The translations under genes and the position numbers were made by a program. Below are positions 1 through 9,431 of a stretch of 43,392 nucleotides of DNA, in pieces. Source of the DNA: Alphaproteobacteria bacterium (GTDB lineage: Bacteria > Pseudomonadota > Alphaproteobacteria > Rhizobiales > Amorphaceae); contig JAUIJH010000026.1 of the NCBI GenBank assembly GCA_030431335.1, positions 1 through 43,392 of the forward strand, written 5' to 3'. Numbering within the stretch: the first letter of the stretch is position 1; each line of letters begins with the position of its first letter. Under the pieces are notes generated by a model, which did no database searches, had not been told where the DNA came from, and saw nothing but the letters and a program-made list of their open reading frames with translations.

Positions 1-1499
1 GACTTCACGATCGCTTCCGGAGGTTTGTTTCCGCGCCCGATCCACCAGACGATGACCACCGTCAGGACGATGAACACGACGGCGATGGGATGCTTGGCGA
101 GGTTCGCCGCGTTGTGGTCGAGGAGCTGGAGCGACTGGCGGAAACTGAGTTCGAGCTTCGGGCCGATGACGAACCCGATCAGGAACGTGACGAAGGAAAA
201 GTCGAGCTTCTTGGCGAAGAAGCCGATCACCGTGAAGAACAGCATCACGTAGATCGAGAAGACGCTGCTGGTCTCCATGTAGGCGCCGACGCTGCAGAGG
301 AGCAGCACGCCCGGAATGATCAGCCTGAGCGGCGCCTTGATCACCTGCGCGAAGAGGCGCTGGCCGGCGTAGCCGACGATCAGGAGGATGACGCTGGCAC
401 ACAGCATCGCGGCATAGACGTCGGCGACGAGCCGGGGCTGCTGCTGGAACATCAACGGCCCCGGCGTCAGCCCGTGCAGGATGAATGCCGCGATCAGGAT
501 GGCGGCGATCACGCTCCCCGGAATGCCGAGCGCGAAGAGCGGGATGAGGCTCGACGGGACGACGGCATTGTCCGCGCTTTCCGCCGCCGCCACGCCCTCG
601 ATCATGCCGGTGCCGAATTTCTCCGGCGTCTTCGAGGCCTTCTGCGTGGCGCCATAGGACAGGAACGAGCCGACGCTCGCCCCGAGCCCCGGCAGGATGC
701 CGACGATGGAGCCGATGAAGGTGCCCCGTGCGATGACCGGGAGGCAGCGGCGCCATTCGGAGGCGAGGATCACCCGGTCGCTGCGCTCCACGCCGTCGAC
801 GATTTTCGCCGCCTCCGTGTCGAGAGTCTTCAGGTTGCCCGACTGGGCGATCATCTCGGCGACCGCGAGCATGCCGATCGCCATCGGCACCAGCGCGATG
901 CCGTCCTCGAGCTCCAGCACGCCGAAGGTGAGGCGGGAGACGAAGGTCTCCGTTTCGAGGCCAATGGTCGCGAAGAACACGCCGAGCGCCCCCGCGATCA
1001 GCCCCTTGGTCATGGACTGGCCGGAAAGGCCGCCGATGAAGGTGATCGAGAAGAGGAGGATCGCGCAGAGCTCGACCGGGCCGATGAGGAGGGCGTAGCG
1101 GGCGAGCGGCGCGGCGAGGACGATGAGGAGCACCGTCGACGCGAAATCGCCGATGACGGAGGCGAAGAGGCCCATCTTGAGCGCCTTCTGGGCCTTCCCC
1201 TGCCGCGCCAGGGGATAGCCGTCGAGCGCGGTCGGCGCGGAGGAGGGCTCGCCCGGCGTGTTGAGCAGGATCGCCGAGACGGCGCTGCCGGCGGCGCTCC
1301 CCTTGGCGATGCCGATGAGCATCCCGAGCGCGGCGGCCGGCGTGAGATAAAAGGTCAGCGGGATCGCGATGGCGACGCCGGTCGCCTTGCCGAGGCCCGG
1401 CAGCGCACCGAGCACGTATCCGAGCGTGACGCCGGCCGCGACCCAGAACAATGTGGTCGGGTTGAGGACATCCTGGAAGCCGACGAGAAGCGCACTCAT
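1..1499 (-). CDS. tctA: TctA-family large permease subunit of a tripartite tricarboxylate transporter, 3' end cut by the window
   Basis: Large membrane subunit of a TTT (TctCBA-type) secondary carboxylate importer in the cytoplasmic membrane. Reading the minus strand from the ATG at 1499 gives 499 codons with no stop to the left edge. TctA proteins are usually about 500 residues, so only a short C-terminal piece is missing. Family motifs are clear near the N-terminus: GALPGLGKATG (about residues 28-38) and NTPGEPSSAPTALDGYP (about 80-96), with long hydrophobic stretches throughout. The start overlaps the tctB stop (ATGA, 1496-1499), so the two are translationally coupled. The periplasmic binding protein TctC is not between tctB and the regulator and may lie beyond the left edge. 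The substrate is unknown; carboxylates are usual for the family. Confidence 0.93.
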   Translation of the reverse strand, partial: MSALLVGFQDVLNPTTLFWVAAGVTLGYVLGALPGLGKATGVAIAIPLTFYLTPAAALGMLIGIAKGSAAGSAVSAILLNTPGEPSSAPTALDGYPLARQGKAQKALKMGLFASVIGDFASTVLLIVLAAPLARYALLIGPVELCAILLFSITFIGGLSGQSMTKGLIAGALGVFFATIGLETETFVSRLTFGVLELEDGIALVPMAIGMLAVAEMIAQSGNLKTLDTEAAKIVDGVERSDRVILASEWRRCLPVIARGTFIGSIVGILPGLGASVGSFLSYGATQKASKTPEKFGTGMIEGVAAAESADNAVVPSSLIPLFALGIPGSVIAAILIAAFILHGLTPGPLMFQQQPRLVADVYAAMLCASVILLIVGYAGQRLFAQVIKAPLRLIIPGVLLLCSVGAYMETSSVFSIYVMLFFTVIGFFAKKLDFSFVTFLIGFVIGPKLELSFRQSLQLLDHNAANLAKHPIAVVFIVLTVVIVWWIGRGNKPPEAIVK

Positions 1500-1948
1500 A
1501 CGATGCCGGTTCCGAGCACCTTGTAGAACAGGAACCAGATGGCGGCCAAAAGCGCGGCCGGCATGGCGAGGACGACGAGCGGGCGGCGCTCCCCCAGCAC
1601 GACGAGCGCGCCGACGATCAGCGCCGCGCCTGCCGCCAGCGGCGCGACCCAGAGATAAAGAGCGATAGAAACCGCGAAGACGGCGCCGATCTTCACCAGC
1701 GCCAGAAGTTCATCGCGCGAGATCGGCGCCGGGGACTCGTCCTGCGGGTTCGCCGGCTTCGCCCTGATGTTGTTGACGACCAGCAGCAGCGACAGACCGG
1801 CAACGACCACCATCATCATGCTCGGCACGAGGCTCGGCGACATCATGCCGTCCGGCCCGCGCCCGATCTGCCAGGGAATGACGGCGACGAGCATGACGAG
1901 GCTGAATACTGCCAGGATAACGCCGGAATACACGTTGGCCCGTCTCAT
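1496..1948 (-). CDS. tctB: TctB-family small permease subunit of a tripartite tricarboxylate transporter
   Basis: Small membrane subunit (150 aa) that pairs with TctA. It has the expected four to five hydrophobic segments: about residues 7-26, 40-59, a long double segment at 83-118, and a last one at about 124-146. A charged cytoplasmic-type stretch (about 60-82) follows the second segment. A strong ribosome binding site (GGGAGGAG, complement of 1952-1959) precedes the ATG at 1948. The gene is first in a tctB-tctA operon and diverges from the LysR gene at 2081, which is the likely regulator. TctB is poorly conserved, so the call rests on size, topology and position next to an unmistakable TctA. 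Confidence 0.85.
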   Translation of the reverse strand: MRRANVYSGVILAVFSLVMLVAVIPWQIGRGPDGMMSPSLVPSMMMVVVAGLSLLLVVNNIRAKPANPQDESPAPISRDELLALVKIGAVFAVSIALYLWVAPLAAGAALIVGALVVLGERRPLVVLAMPAALLAAIWFLFYKVLGTGIV

Positions 1949-2080
1949 GAACTCCTCCCTGAGCGGCTCGTTTCCCGTCTCTTCGATCCGGGTGGCCGCT
2001 TTTCTTGTGGCGTTCAGACCTATCTCCTAAGCGGTCAAAAGAAATAGTCAGAACTTTCTTGAATGTGATAAGTTTTCCTG
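1949..2080. promoter_or_regulatory. Divergent promoter region between tctBA and a LysR gene
   Basis: 132 bp between two divergently read genes. It is more AT-rich than its flanks from about 2025 to 2075, as expected for promoters. LysR regulators commonly bind such shared regions, but I see no clean T-N11-A palindrome here, so no operator is called. Confidence 0.35.
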
Positions 2081-3034
2081 ATGGCCCATTCTCCTCAACG
2101 CCTTGACGGTTTGCGCTTGCGCCATCTCCGCCTCTTGGAGCTCGTCGATGAGCATCAGTCGCTGCGGGCCGTGGGCGCGATCCTCAATCGGACCCAGCCG
2201 GCCGTCTCGCAGATGTTGAAGGACCTCGAGTACGCACTCGGCGTCACCCTGGTGGAGCGTTCGGTGCGCGGGGTGACGCTGAGCCCGGCGGGGCGCCTTG
2301 CCCTCCAGCGCACGCGCTCCGGGCTCGCTTCCTTCGATCACCTCGTCGCCGAGCTCGGCGCCAAGCAGTCGCCGATTTTGCGGGTCGGCACCAATCAGGC
2401 GCTCATCTTCCGCGTGCTGCCCGCCGCGATGAGCCTTCTCGGCGCGGAAAACGCCAGCATGCGGTTCAAGCTGCGCACCGGCATCGTGGGCGAGATGCTG
2501 CAGTCGCTGTGGGACGGCGAGCTCGACTGCTATGTGGGGCGGGTCGACTGGGAGCTGATGCCCCACAAGATGATTTCCGTCCTGCGGCACGATCCGCTGT
2601 TGCGGACGGACCTGGTGCTCGCCTGCTCGATCCGGCATCCGCTGGCCGGCCGGCGCGACCTCGAGATCGCCGAGCTGGCGGACTGGACGTGGGTCCTGCC
2701 GCCGGAGGATTCCAACAACCGCATCGCGCTGGAGACGGAGTTCCGCAACCACGGCGTCAGCGGCCCGGTGCCGATGATGGAGATCGCCTCCGACCTCGGC
2801 GCGCTGATGATCCTCGCCCGGGAGATGGACGTGTTGACCTGCGTCCCCCGGCTCGTCCTCGACACCCATATCGCCGCCGGCGAGCTGTGCGTCCTCAATC
2901 TGCCGTCGCTGAAGCTGCCGCCGATCCAGATCGGTTTCGTCACGCTGGCCGAGCACGAGGACATGACCGCGCTGCAATTGCTGCGACACGCCCTGCGCGA
3001 TGCCGCCGCCCGGCTCGACGAAGGCGCCGACTGA
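2081..3034 (+). CDS. LysR-family transcriptional regulator, probably of tctBA
   Basis: 317-residue DNA-binding regulator. The N-terminal helix-turn-helix lies at about residues 17-70 (SLRAVGAILNRTQPAVSQML, then LEYALGVTLVERSVRGVTLS), the classical LysR pattern. The rest is a substrate-binding fold with the usual strand after the linker (PILRVGTNQA). Length is normal for the family. It is divergent from tctB with 132 bp between, the standard arrangement for a LysR activator and its target, so it probably senses the carboxylate taken up by TctAB or a product of it. The ATG at 2081 is the only start consistent with the N-terminal helix of the fold. Confidence 0.92.
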   Translation: MAHSPQRLDGLRLRHLRLLELVDEHQSLRAVGAILNRTQPAVSQMLKDLEYALGVTLVERSVRGVTLSPAGRLALQRTRSGLASFDHLVAELGAKQSPILRVGTNQALIFRVLPAAMSLLGAENASMRFKLRTGIVGEMLQSLWDGELDCYVGRVDWELMPHKMISVLRHDPLLRTDLVLACSIRHPLAGRRDLEIAELADWTWVLPPEDSNNRIALETEFRNHGVSGPVPMMEIASDLGALMILAREMDVLTCVPRLVLDTHIAAGELCVLNLPSLKLPPIQIGFVTLAEHEDMTALQLLRHALRDAAARLDEGAD

Positions 3035-3144
3035 GCCCGAAGTGCCATCGCTCCATCCCCGAGGGCGTCGCGCGTCCTATTAGGCGGATTTAATGGTCGC
3101 GGCTAGAATGCTATCCATGCCTGAAGGCTACCGAAGGATTTGGC

Positions 3145-4080
3145 ATGGACCACAAGCAAATCCGCTACTTCGTCGCCGCGTGCGAGGAGGGGTCGCTCAG
3201 CGCGGCGGCGGTGCGGCTGAATTGCACGGCGCCGGCCGTCAGCCAGCAGATGAGCGCGCTGGAATCGCGCCTCGGAACGAGCCTCTTCAAGCGCACCCGT
3301 CGCGGCGTCGTTCCGACCGATGCCGGCCGCCGCTTCTACGACCGGTGCCTCGTCGTGCTGAAGGCGGTGTCGGAGGCCGAGATCGAGCTCGAGGATTTTA
3401 AGGCGGGGGTGAGCGGCACGATTTCCGCCGGCTTCGCGCCCGGGCTCGCCAAGTCGATCCTGCCGCAGGCCCTGGCGCGCTACACGCGGGAATTTCCCCG
3501 TGTCGATATCGAAATCGCCAGCGGCACCGCCGATACGCTCGTCCAATCGACCTCGACGGGCGCCCTCGATTTTTACGTCGGCCAGTTCGTCCGGCCCCAG
3601 CGCGGCGTGTCGGCCGTGCATATCGGGCGCTATCCGGTGGCGCTGCTGTCGGGGTCGCGGCGCGGGCTGATCCAGATGCAGCCCGTCCGCCTCGACAGCA
3701 CGCCGCCGCTCAAACTCTTCGTGCCCTCCACGGCCAACAGTCTGCGGCCGAGGATCGAGGAAGGCATCCGGTGCGGCGAGATCGTCGTCGAGCGGCGCAT
3801 CCTCATCGACAGCCTGTCGGCCGCCCTGGAATTCCTGAGCCAGACGGACTGGTCCGGCATCCTGCCCTACTGGATCGGCCTGAAGGAATTGGGCAACGAC
3901 CGCATCACGGTCAATCCCATCGCCGATCCGGTGCTCACCGTCGACCTCGAGATGACCTATCCCGCGCAGCGTCCGCTCTCCCGGCCGTCCCGCGTCTTTT
4001 ACGATTACATCTGCCAGGAACTCCGCCGGACGGAAGAAGAATGGCGCAGGCTGACAGAACCAGCCTTAAGCAAACCTTAG
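3145..4080 (+). CDS. LysR-family transcriptional regulator, upstream of the TRAP/beta-oxidation cluster
   Basis: 311 residues. LysR helix-turn-helix at about residues 3-60 (MDHKQIRYFVAACEEGSLSA, then NCTAPAVSQQMSALE and LGTSLFKRTRRGVVPT). The C-terminal effector domain begins at about residue 90 (GTISAGFAPG). It is read in the same direction as the TRAP binding-protein gene 175 bp downstream, so it could regulate that operon from upstream or be part of a long transcript. It is a distinct LysR lineage from its neighbour at 2081: this one resembles the common CbbR/CysB-like N-terminus, while the 2081 protein has a longer N-terminal lead. The effector is unknown. Confidence 0.92.
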   Translation: MDHKQIRYFVAACEEGSLSAAAVRLNCTAPAVSQQMSALESRLGTSLFKRTRRGVVPTDAGRRFYDRCLVVLKAVSEAEIELEDFKAGVSGTISAGFAPGLAKSILPQALARYTREFPRVDIEIASGTADTLVQSTSTGALDFYVGQFVRPQRGVSAVHIGRYPVALLSGSRRGLIQMQPVRLDSTPPLKLFVPSTANSLRPRIEEGIRCGEIVVERRILIDSLSAALEFLSQTDWSGILPYWIGLKELGNDRITVNPIADPVLTVDLEMTYPAQRPLSRPSRVFYDYICQELRRTEEEWRRLTEPALSKP

Positions 4081-4145
4081 GGTTGGCATTAGAAGAAATA
4101 AGTGCACGGAACATCACGAGGCTTCTAAATATGCGGTCGGGTGAT

Positions 4146-4164
4146 CGGCCGGCGCGACCGGCCG
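4146..4164. terminator. GC-rich hairpin in the LysR to dctP gap
   Basis: Perfect inverted repeat with 7-bp arms (CGGCCGG / CCGGCCG) and a CGCGA loop. It lies 66 bp past the LysR stop and about 90 bp before the next start. There is no T-run after it, so it is either a weak terminator for the LysR gene or a leader hairpin. Confidence 0.35.
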
Positions 4165-4255
4165 GGCACCAAATAATTGCGCCAGCGAAGCGTAAACAGG
4201 CGGCCGGGAGAACGAGCCTCTCATACGGCCCAGCACCGACCGGGAGGACTTTACG

Positions 4256-5272
4256 ATGCGGAACCTATTGTCGGCGGGGGCAATCGCGCTCGCTGCCGTG
4301 ACTTGCCTCTACGCGCCGCAATCGATCGCGGCCGACACCATCGAGCTCAAGATGCAGTTCGCCTCACCGGACGGGACGTCCTGGAACGACATGGACCGCC
4401 GGTTCGCGGCCCAGATCGAGGCGGTGACCGGCGGGCGGGCGAAGGTCGAGTTCTTTCCGCCCAACTCGGTGACGCCGTTCAAGGACTGGCTCCAGTCGAC
4501 CGGCGCGGGGCTCCTCGACCTCGGCTTCGTCTGGCATCCCATCCTGCCGGGCAAGTTCCCGCAGATGGAGCTTTTCAGCCTGCCGGGCCTGGCGAAGAAC
4601 CAGACGATCGCCACCATCGTCTATTGGCGTCTGCGGGACGAATACCCGCAACTGGGTGAGCTCTTTACGCCCGAGGACAATGTCGTCGAGCTCGCGACCT
4701 TCGTCGCCATGGGCTCGCACCTTCACACGCGCGAGCCGATCCGGACGCTCGCCGACCTCAAGGGCAAGGTGTTCGGCGCGCAGGATTCGGCGGGCGTGAA
4801 GGTGCTGGAGGACCTCGGCGCCAGCGCGGCGGTCATGGTCGGCTCCGACGCCTATCTCGGCCTGCAGCGCGGCACCATCGACGGCGTGCTGTCGGCCTGG
4901 GGCTGGGTCAACAACTTCAAGCTCAACGAGGTGTCGACCTATCACACGCTGCTCAACCTCAACCCGGGCACCTATTCGTCCGTCATGAACAAGGACGTCT
5001 ACGACAAGCTGACGTCGGAGGAGCAGGCGCATCTTGCGGACATCACGCCGCTCCACTTCCTCTACAACACCACGGACAGCGCGGCTGCGGCGACGGCGGA
5101 CATCCCCGCCGAGAACATCTTCGTCCTGAGCGCGGAAGACCAGGCCGAGCTCGCCGCCGCGATGAAGCCGCAATGGGGCGAATGGGTTGATAAGGCGAAC
5201 GCCAAGGGATGGCCCGGCCAGGAAATCCTCGACGAAGCCGCGCGCCTGATGAGCCTTTACGACCGGAACTGA
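4256..5272 (+). CDS. dctP: TRAP transporter periplasmic solute-binding protein (DctP family)
   Basis: 338 residues, secreted to the periplasm. The signal peptide is about residues 1-26 (hydrophobic core AGAIALAAVTCLYA, cleavage near SIAA). The body has the TRAP binding-protein pattern: strand ELKMQFASPDG, TGGRAKVEFFP, LADLKGKVFG and LGLQRGTIDG. It hands its ligand to the fused DctQM permease encoded next. In well-studied members (SiaP) the motif K-x-R-V holds the Arg that pairs with the ligand carboxylate; here the aligned residue is Phe173. That argues for an unusual ligand or a different binding mode. A 10-bp-stem hairpin follows the stop. The downstream SDR, thiolase and hydratase suggest that the ligand is degraded as a CoA ester, but this is inference. 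Confidence 0.92.
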   Translation: MRNLLSAGAIALAAVTCLYAPQSIAADTIELKMQFASPDGTSWNDMDRRFAAQIEAVTGGRAKVEFFPPNSVTPFKDWLQSTGAGLLDLGFVWHPILPGKFPQMELFSLPGLAKNQTIATIVYWRLRDEYPQLGELFTPEDNVVELATFVAMGSHLHTREPIRTLADLKGKVFGAQDSAGVKVLEDLGASAAVMVGSDAYLGLQRGTIDGVLSAWGWVNNFKLNEVSTYHTLLNLNPGTYSSVMNKDVYDKLTSEEQAHLADITPLHFLYNTTDSAAAATADIPAENIFVLSAEDQAELAAAMKPQWGEWVDKANAKGWPGQEILDEAARLMSLYDRN

Positions 5273-5291
5273 CGACAACCGACGATAAGCC

Positions 5292-5320
5292 CCGCGCCGC
5301 CGGCATGGCAGGCGGCGCGG
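5292..5320. other. Intercistronic hairpin after dctP
   Basis: Perfect 10-bp inverted repeat (CCGCGCCGCC / GGCGGCGCGG, loop of 9) between the binding-protein gene and the permease gene, with no T-run. Such hairpins after binding-protein genes typically protect the upstream mRNA or cause partial termination, so more binding protein than permease is made. Confidence 0.5.
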
Positions 5321-5352
5321 CCGACCGACGACGGACCGAAGAGGAACCTTAA

Positions 5353-7296
5353 GTGACGCACGCCACGCCGTCCGCGCTGGTCGACAACCGGGTCTCGTCC
5401 TCGCTCGCAGCGGCCGGCAACGGCCTCCGATCCGCGATTGCCTGGCCCGGCCGCGTGGCGCTCGTGGTGGGCGGCATCGCCCTCGTCGCCCTGATGGGGC
5501 TGACGGTGGCGGACGTGGTGCTGCGCAACCTCTTTTCGATCGTGGTGCCCGGCGGCCTGGAACTCAGCGGACTGCTGACGATCCTGGTGGTCCTGTCGAC
5601 GGTCGGCATCGTCGAGGTCGAGCGCAGCCACGTCCGGGTCGACCTCTTCTTGAACATGATGCCGGACTATGCGCGCTCGCCCACCGTCGCGGGCGGGCTG
5701 GTGCTGGCGTTCGCGGTCATGCTGGTCACCGCGTTCCGGATCTACGAGCAGGCGGCCTACCTCCACGTCAACGGCATCGTCACCGGGGTGCTCGGGCTGC
5801 CGGAATGGCCGTTCGTCGCCGCCGCGACCGTCTTCATCCTCCTCTTCGCCCTGGCACTCCTCGCCAACCTGATGATGGAGCTGAGCACGGTGGCGAAGAT
5901 GCCGGACCGGCGGGCGCTCGCCGTCCTCGCGATCTGGGCCGTCATCGCGGCGGCGATCCTCCTCCTCTCCTTCCGCCCCGACCTCCTGCCATTCGACCTC
6001 TCGCGCAACACGCGGGGCTTCTTCTCGATCAGCCTCTGCTTCGTCCTCATCTTCCTGGGCGTCCACGTCGCGGCGGCGATGGCACTGACCGCGCTGATCG
6101 GCATCAGCCTCCTCATCTCGCCGGGCGCGAGCCTGACGAGCCTCGGAACGACGACCATCGCCGTGGTCAGCGATCAGACCTGGAGCGTCGTTCCCCTGTT
6201 CACGTGGATGGGGCTCATCGTCGTCGCATCGGGCTTCGCCGCCGAGCTCTACCGCTCGGCCTATCGATGGATCGGGCATCTGCCCGGCGGGCTCGCCTCC
6301 GCCAGCACGGTCGCGTGCGCGGGCCTCTCCTCGATCGTCGGCGACACGCTTTCGGGCGTCTATACGATGGGCTCCATCGCCCTGCCGGAAATGCGCGCCT
6401 ATCGCTACGACATGAAGCTCGCCACGGCCTCGGTCGCCTGCGCGGCCACCATCGGCGTGATGATCCCGCCGAGCCTCGCCTTCATCGTCTACGGGATGAT
6501 CACCGAGGTTTCGATCGGCAAGCTGTTCATGGCGGGGATTTTGCCGGGGCTCCTCTTCGCCGTCATCCTGATCGCGCTGATCACCATCCGGGCGACGCTC
6601 AACCCGGAGCTGGCGCCGCGCGGCGAGCGGAGCAGCTGGGGCGACAGGCTGCGATCCAGCGCGCACACGTGGCCGGTGCTCCTCCTCATGCTCCTCGTCC
6701 TGGGCGGCATCTATTCGGGGGCCGTCACGCCCAACGAAGCGGCGGGGCTGGGGGTCTTCGGCGCGATCATGATCGCCCTCGCGATGGGCCGCCTCGACCC
6801 GCGCAAGCTCGTGGAAACGATCGCCAGCACGCTGCGGCTCACGGCCGGCATCATCATCATCTTCATGTTCGCCGCCGCCTTCAGCCGGTTCATCGCCCTC
6901 AGCGGGCTGCCCCGGCAGATCGCCGACGGCGTGATCGCGATGGACCTCGGCAGCTACGGCATCATCGCGGCGATCCTCCTCTTCTACGTCGTGATCGGGA
7001 TGTTCATGAACGCCTTGCCGGCGCTCGTCCTCACCGTGCCGATCTTCTTTCCGATCGCCATGAACGCCGGCTTCGACCCGGTCTGGTTCGGCGTGATCAT
7101 CGTGATCATGGTCGAGCTCGGCGTCGTCACCCCGCCGATCGGCGTCAACGTGTTCGCGATCGCCGCCATCGCGCGGGACGTGCCGATGTACGACATCTTC
7201 AGGGGCGTGCTGCCGTTCTGGGTCGCCTACGTCGTTCTCATCGTCCTCATCGTCGTTTTCCCCTCGATCTGCCTCTGGCTGCCATCGCTGATGTAG
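5353..7296 (+). CDS. Fused TRAP transporter permease (DctQ-DctM fusion)
   Basis: 647 residues combining both TRAP membrane subunits. Residues about 30-180 form the small DctQ-like part with four membrane segments (for example [29 protein letters not shown] is the typical cytoplasmic motif). From about 210 onwards comes the large DctM part with about 12 membrane segments and the family signatures [18 protein letters not shown] and [15 protein letters not shown]. The gene starts with GTG at 5353, 80 bp after dctP. Fused QM proteins are a known TRAP subtype. With the preceding DctP it makes a complete ion-driven importer. No frameshift or truncation is seen. Confidence 0.95.
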   Translation: MTHATPSALVDNRVSSSLAAAGNGLRSAIAWPGRVALVVGGIALVALMGLTVADVVLRNLFSIVVPGGLELSGLLTILVVLSTVGIVEVERSHVRVDLFLNMMPDYARSPTVAGGLVLAFAVMLVTAFRIYEQAAYLHVNGIVTGVLGLPEWPFVAAATVFILLFALALLANLMMELSTVAKMPDRRALAVLAIWAVIAAAILLLSFRPDLLPFDLSRNTRGFFSISLCFVLIFLGVHVAAAMALTALIGISLLISPGASLTSLGTTTIAVVSDQTWSVVPLFTWMGLIVVASGFAAELYRSAYRWIGHLPGGLASASTVACAGLSSIVGDTLSGVYTMGSIALPEMRAYRYDMKLATASVACAATIGVMIPPSLAFIVYGMITEVSIGKLFMAGILPGLLFAVILIALITIRATLNPELAPRGERSSWGDRLRSSAHTWPVLLLMLLVLGGIYSGAVTPNEAAGLGVFGAIMIALAMGRLDPRKLVETIASTLRLTAGIIIIFMFAAAFSRFIALSGLPRQIADGVIAMDLGSYGIIAAILLFYVVIGMFMNALPALVLTVPIFFPIAMNAGFDPVWFGVIIVIMVELGVVTPPIGVNVFAIAAIARDVPMYDIFRGVLPFWVAYVVLIVLIVVFPSICLWLPSLM

Positions 7297-7347
7297 CCGG
7301 GCGGGCATCCGCAAGACGTCCAGACAATCCGAAGAGGAGGCTTCAGC

Positions 7348-8262
7348 TTGACAATCGACTTGACGAACCGGGTCGCAATCGTGACGGGCGCCGGCGGCGG
7401 ACTTGGGCGCCAGCACGCCCTTGCGCTGGCCAAGCGCGGCGCGAAAGTGGTCGTCAACGATCTCGGCGGCAATCTCGACGGGACGGGGCGATCGCTCCGC
7501 GCCGCCGACGAGGTGGTGCGCGAGATCCGGGAGGCGGGCGGCGAGGCGATCGCCAACGGCGCGTCGGTGACCGACCTTGCCGAGGTGGAGGCCATGGTCG
7601 CCGAGGCGACCGAGCGGTGGGGCAGCGTCGACATCCTCGTCGCCAACGCCGGCATCCTGCGCGACAAGACCTTCGCCAAAATGGAGATCGACGATTTCCG
7701 CGCCGTGCTCGAGGTGCACGTGATGGGGTCGGTCCACTGCGCCAAGGCGGTGTGGGCGGGCATGCGCGAGCGCTCGTACGGACGGATCGTCTTCACCTCG
7801 TCGTCCAGCGGGCTGTTCGGCAGCTTCGGCCAGGCGAACTACAGCGCCGCGAAAATGGCTCTGGTCGGCCTGATGAACACGCTCGCCCTGGAGGGTGCGC
7901 GCTACAACATCAAGGTCAACTGCCTCGCGCCGACGGCCGGCACCCGCATGCTCGAAGGGCTCTTGCCGGCCGATCACATCGCCGCGCTCGATCCGGCGCT
8001 GGTCAGCCCGGCGGTGCTGGCGCTCGTTGCCGAGGACGCGCCGACCAAGACGGTGCTGTGCGCCGGCGCCGGAACCTTCGAGAGCGCCAAGACGATCCTG
8101 ACGAAGGGCATCCATTTCGGGGCGGGCGAGGATCTGCCGGAGAAGGTTCTGGGCGCGCTCGACCGGCTGTCGGACACCGACGGCTTCCTCGACCCCAAGG
8201 AAGGCGCGGGCCAGTACACGCACGAGCTGGCGATGGCCGGTTTCGGTCCCGAACAGGGATGA
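7348..8262 (+). CDS. Short-chain dehydrogenase/reductase resembling the (3R)-hydroxyacyl-CoA dehydrogenase domain of MFE-2
   Basis: 304 residues, NAD(P)-dependent. The Rossmann motif [12 protein letters not shown] spans residues 13-24, NAG is at 100-102, and the catalytic Ser about 152, Tyr165 and Lys169 (YSAAK) are all present. The stretch [13 protein letters not shown] and the long C-terminal part (to residue 304; classical SDRs are about 250) resemble peroxisomal multifunctional enzyme 2, whose dehydrogenase domain oxidises (3R)-hydroxyacyl-CoA. It starts with TTG at 7348 behind a strong GAGGAGG site. It overlaps the thiolase start by 4 bases and is followed by a MaoC hydratase, which fits an (R)-specific beta-oxidation unit. 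The substrate is not known. Confidence 0.88.
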   Translation: MTIDLTNRVAIVTGAGGGLGRQHALALAKRGAKVVVNDLGGNLDGTGRSLRAADEVVREIREAGGEAIANGASVTDLAEVEAMVAEATERWGSVDILVANAGILRDKTFAKMEIDDFRAVLEVHVMGSVHCAKAVWAGMRERSYGRIVFTSSSSGLFGSFGQANYSAAKMALVGLMNTLALEGARYNIKVNCLAPTAGTRMLEGLLPADHIAALDPALVSPAVLALVAEDAPTKTVLCAGAGTFESAKTILTKGIHFGAGEDLPEKVLGALDRLSDTDGFLDPKEGAGQYTHELAMAGFGPEQG

Positions 8263-9431
8263 GGGACGCGGTGATCGTGTCGACGGCGCGCACGCCGATC
8301 GGCAAGGCCTATCGCGGCGCCTTCAACGGGACGCCGGCGCCGACGCTGGCCGCGCACGCCCTCCGCGCGGCGGTCGAGCGGGCCGGGCTAGAGGGCGGCG
8401 AGGTCGACGATTGCCTGATCGGCACCGCGATGCCGCAGGGCTTCCAGCACACGATCGGCCGGACCGCCGCCATGCGTGCCGGCCTGCCTGACACCGTGCC
8501 CGGCATGACGCTCGACCGCCAGTGCTCCTCGGGCCTGATGGCGATCGCGACGGCCGCGAAGCAGGTGATCGTCGACCGCATGGACATCGTCCTCGCCGGC
8601 GGCGTGGAGTCGATCTCGATGGTCCAGACCGGCGACCTGCGTGTCGATATGGACCCCGAGCTCCTCGCCCTGCACGAGGACATGTACATGCCGATGATCG
8701 ACACCGCCGAGGTCGTCGCAAAGCGCTACGGGATCGATCGGGAGCGGCAGGATGCCTATGCGCTCGAGTCGCAGCGAAGGACCGCGCAAGCGCAGCAGGC
8801 GGGCCGGTTCGACGACGAGATCGTCCCCATGTCCGCGACGATGACCGTCGTCGACAAGGCGACCGGCGAGAGTGCGCCGCGCGCGGTCACGCTCACCCGC
8901 GACGAGGGCAACCGCCCCGAGACGAGCGCCGAGGGCCTTGCCGGCTTGAAGCCGGTGCGCGAGGGCGGCGTCATCACCGCAGGCAATGCCAGCCAGTTGT
9001 CCGACGGCGCGTCGGCTTCTGTGGTGATGGACGCCTCCCTCGCCGAGCGCCGCGGCCTCGCCCCGCTCGGCCGCTATGTCGGCATGGCCGTGGCGGGCAC
9101 GAAGCCGGACGAGATGGGCATCGGTCCGGTCTTCGCGGTGCCGAAGCTGCTCGACCGGTTCGGCCTCGGGATCGGCGATATCGACCTCTGGGAGGTCAAC
9201 GAGGCGTTCGCCGTGCAGGTGCTCTATTGCCGCGACAGGCTCGGCATTCCGGGCGATCTCCTCAACGTCGACGGCGGCGCGATCTCCATCGGCCATCCCT
9301 ACGGCATGTCCGGCGCGCGGATGGTGGGCCATGCGTTGATCGAGGGGCGGCGGCGCGGCGCGAAACGCGTCGTCGTGACCATGTGCGTGGGCGGCGGCAT
9401 GGGCGCCGCAGGCTTGTTCGAGGTTCTCTGA
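8259..9431 (+). CDS. Thiolase-family acetyl-CoA acyltransferase
   Basis: 390 residues. Thiolases cleave 3-ketoacyl-CoA with CoA to give acetyl-CoA and a shortened acyl-CoA. The full active site is visible: nucleophile Cys89 (DRQCSSG), His346 ([16 protein letters not shown]) and Cys376 (CVGGGMG). The usual GHPLGASG reads GHPYGMSG here, with Tyr and Met substituting residues next to the acyl site, which may reflect a non-standard acyl group. The ATG at 8259 overlaps the SDR stop (ATGA), so translation is coupled, and the stop overlaps the next start (TGATG). It is the third catabolic step after hydration and oxidation by the flanking MaoC and SDR enzymes. Confidence 0.95.
   Translation: MRDAVIVSTARTPIGKAYRGAFNGTPAPTLAAHALRAAVERAGLEGGEVDDCLIGTAMPQGFQHTIGRTAAMRAGLPDTVPGMTLDRQCSSGLMAIATAAKQVIVDRMDIVLAGGVESISMVQTGDLRVDMDPELLALHEDMYMPMIDTAEVVAKRYGIDRERQDAYALESQRRTAQAQQAGRFDDEIVPMSATMTVVDKATGESAPRAVTLTRDEGNRPETSAEGLAGLKPVREGGVITAGNASQLSDGASASVVMDASLAERRGLAPLGRYVGMAVAGTKPDEMGIGPVFAVPKLLDRFGLGIGDIDLWEVNEAFAVQVLYCRDRLGIPGDLLNVDGGAISIGHPYGMSGARMVGHALIEGRRRGAKRVVVTMCVGGGMGAAGLFEVL

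Noticed and set aside
2048..2989. Large antisense frame over the first LysR gene
   Set aside because: The plus-strand frame has a complete LysR helix-turn-helix and effector domain; the antisense product is low-complexity.
5257..8223. Very long open frame on the minus strand opposite the TRAP permease and SDR genes (and similar ones at 90-1526 plus, 10451-11790 plus, 16685-18814 minus upstream part)
   Set aside because: High-GC antisense shadow. The composition is dominated by Arg, Asp, Glu, His and Ala with no domain, while the opposite strand encodes clear families with intact motifs.
9283..9324. Apparent damage in the thiolase His motif (GHPYGMSG instead of GHPLGASG)
   Set aside because: The catalytic His, both Cys and the frame are intact; these are substitutions, not a defect.
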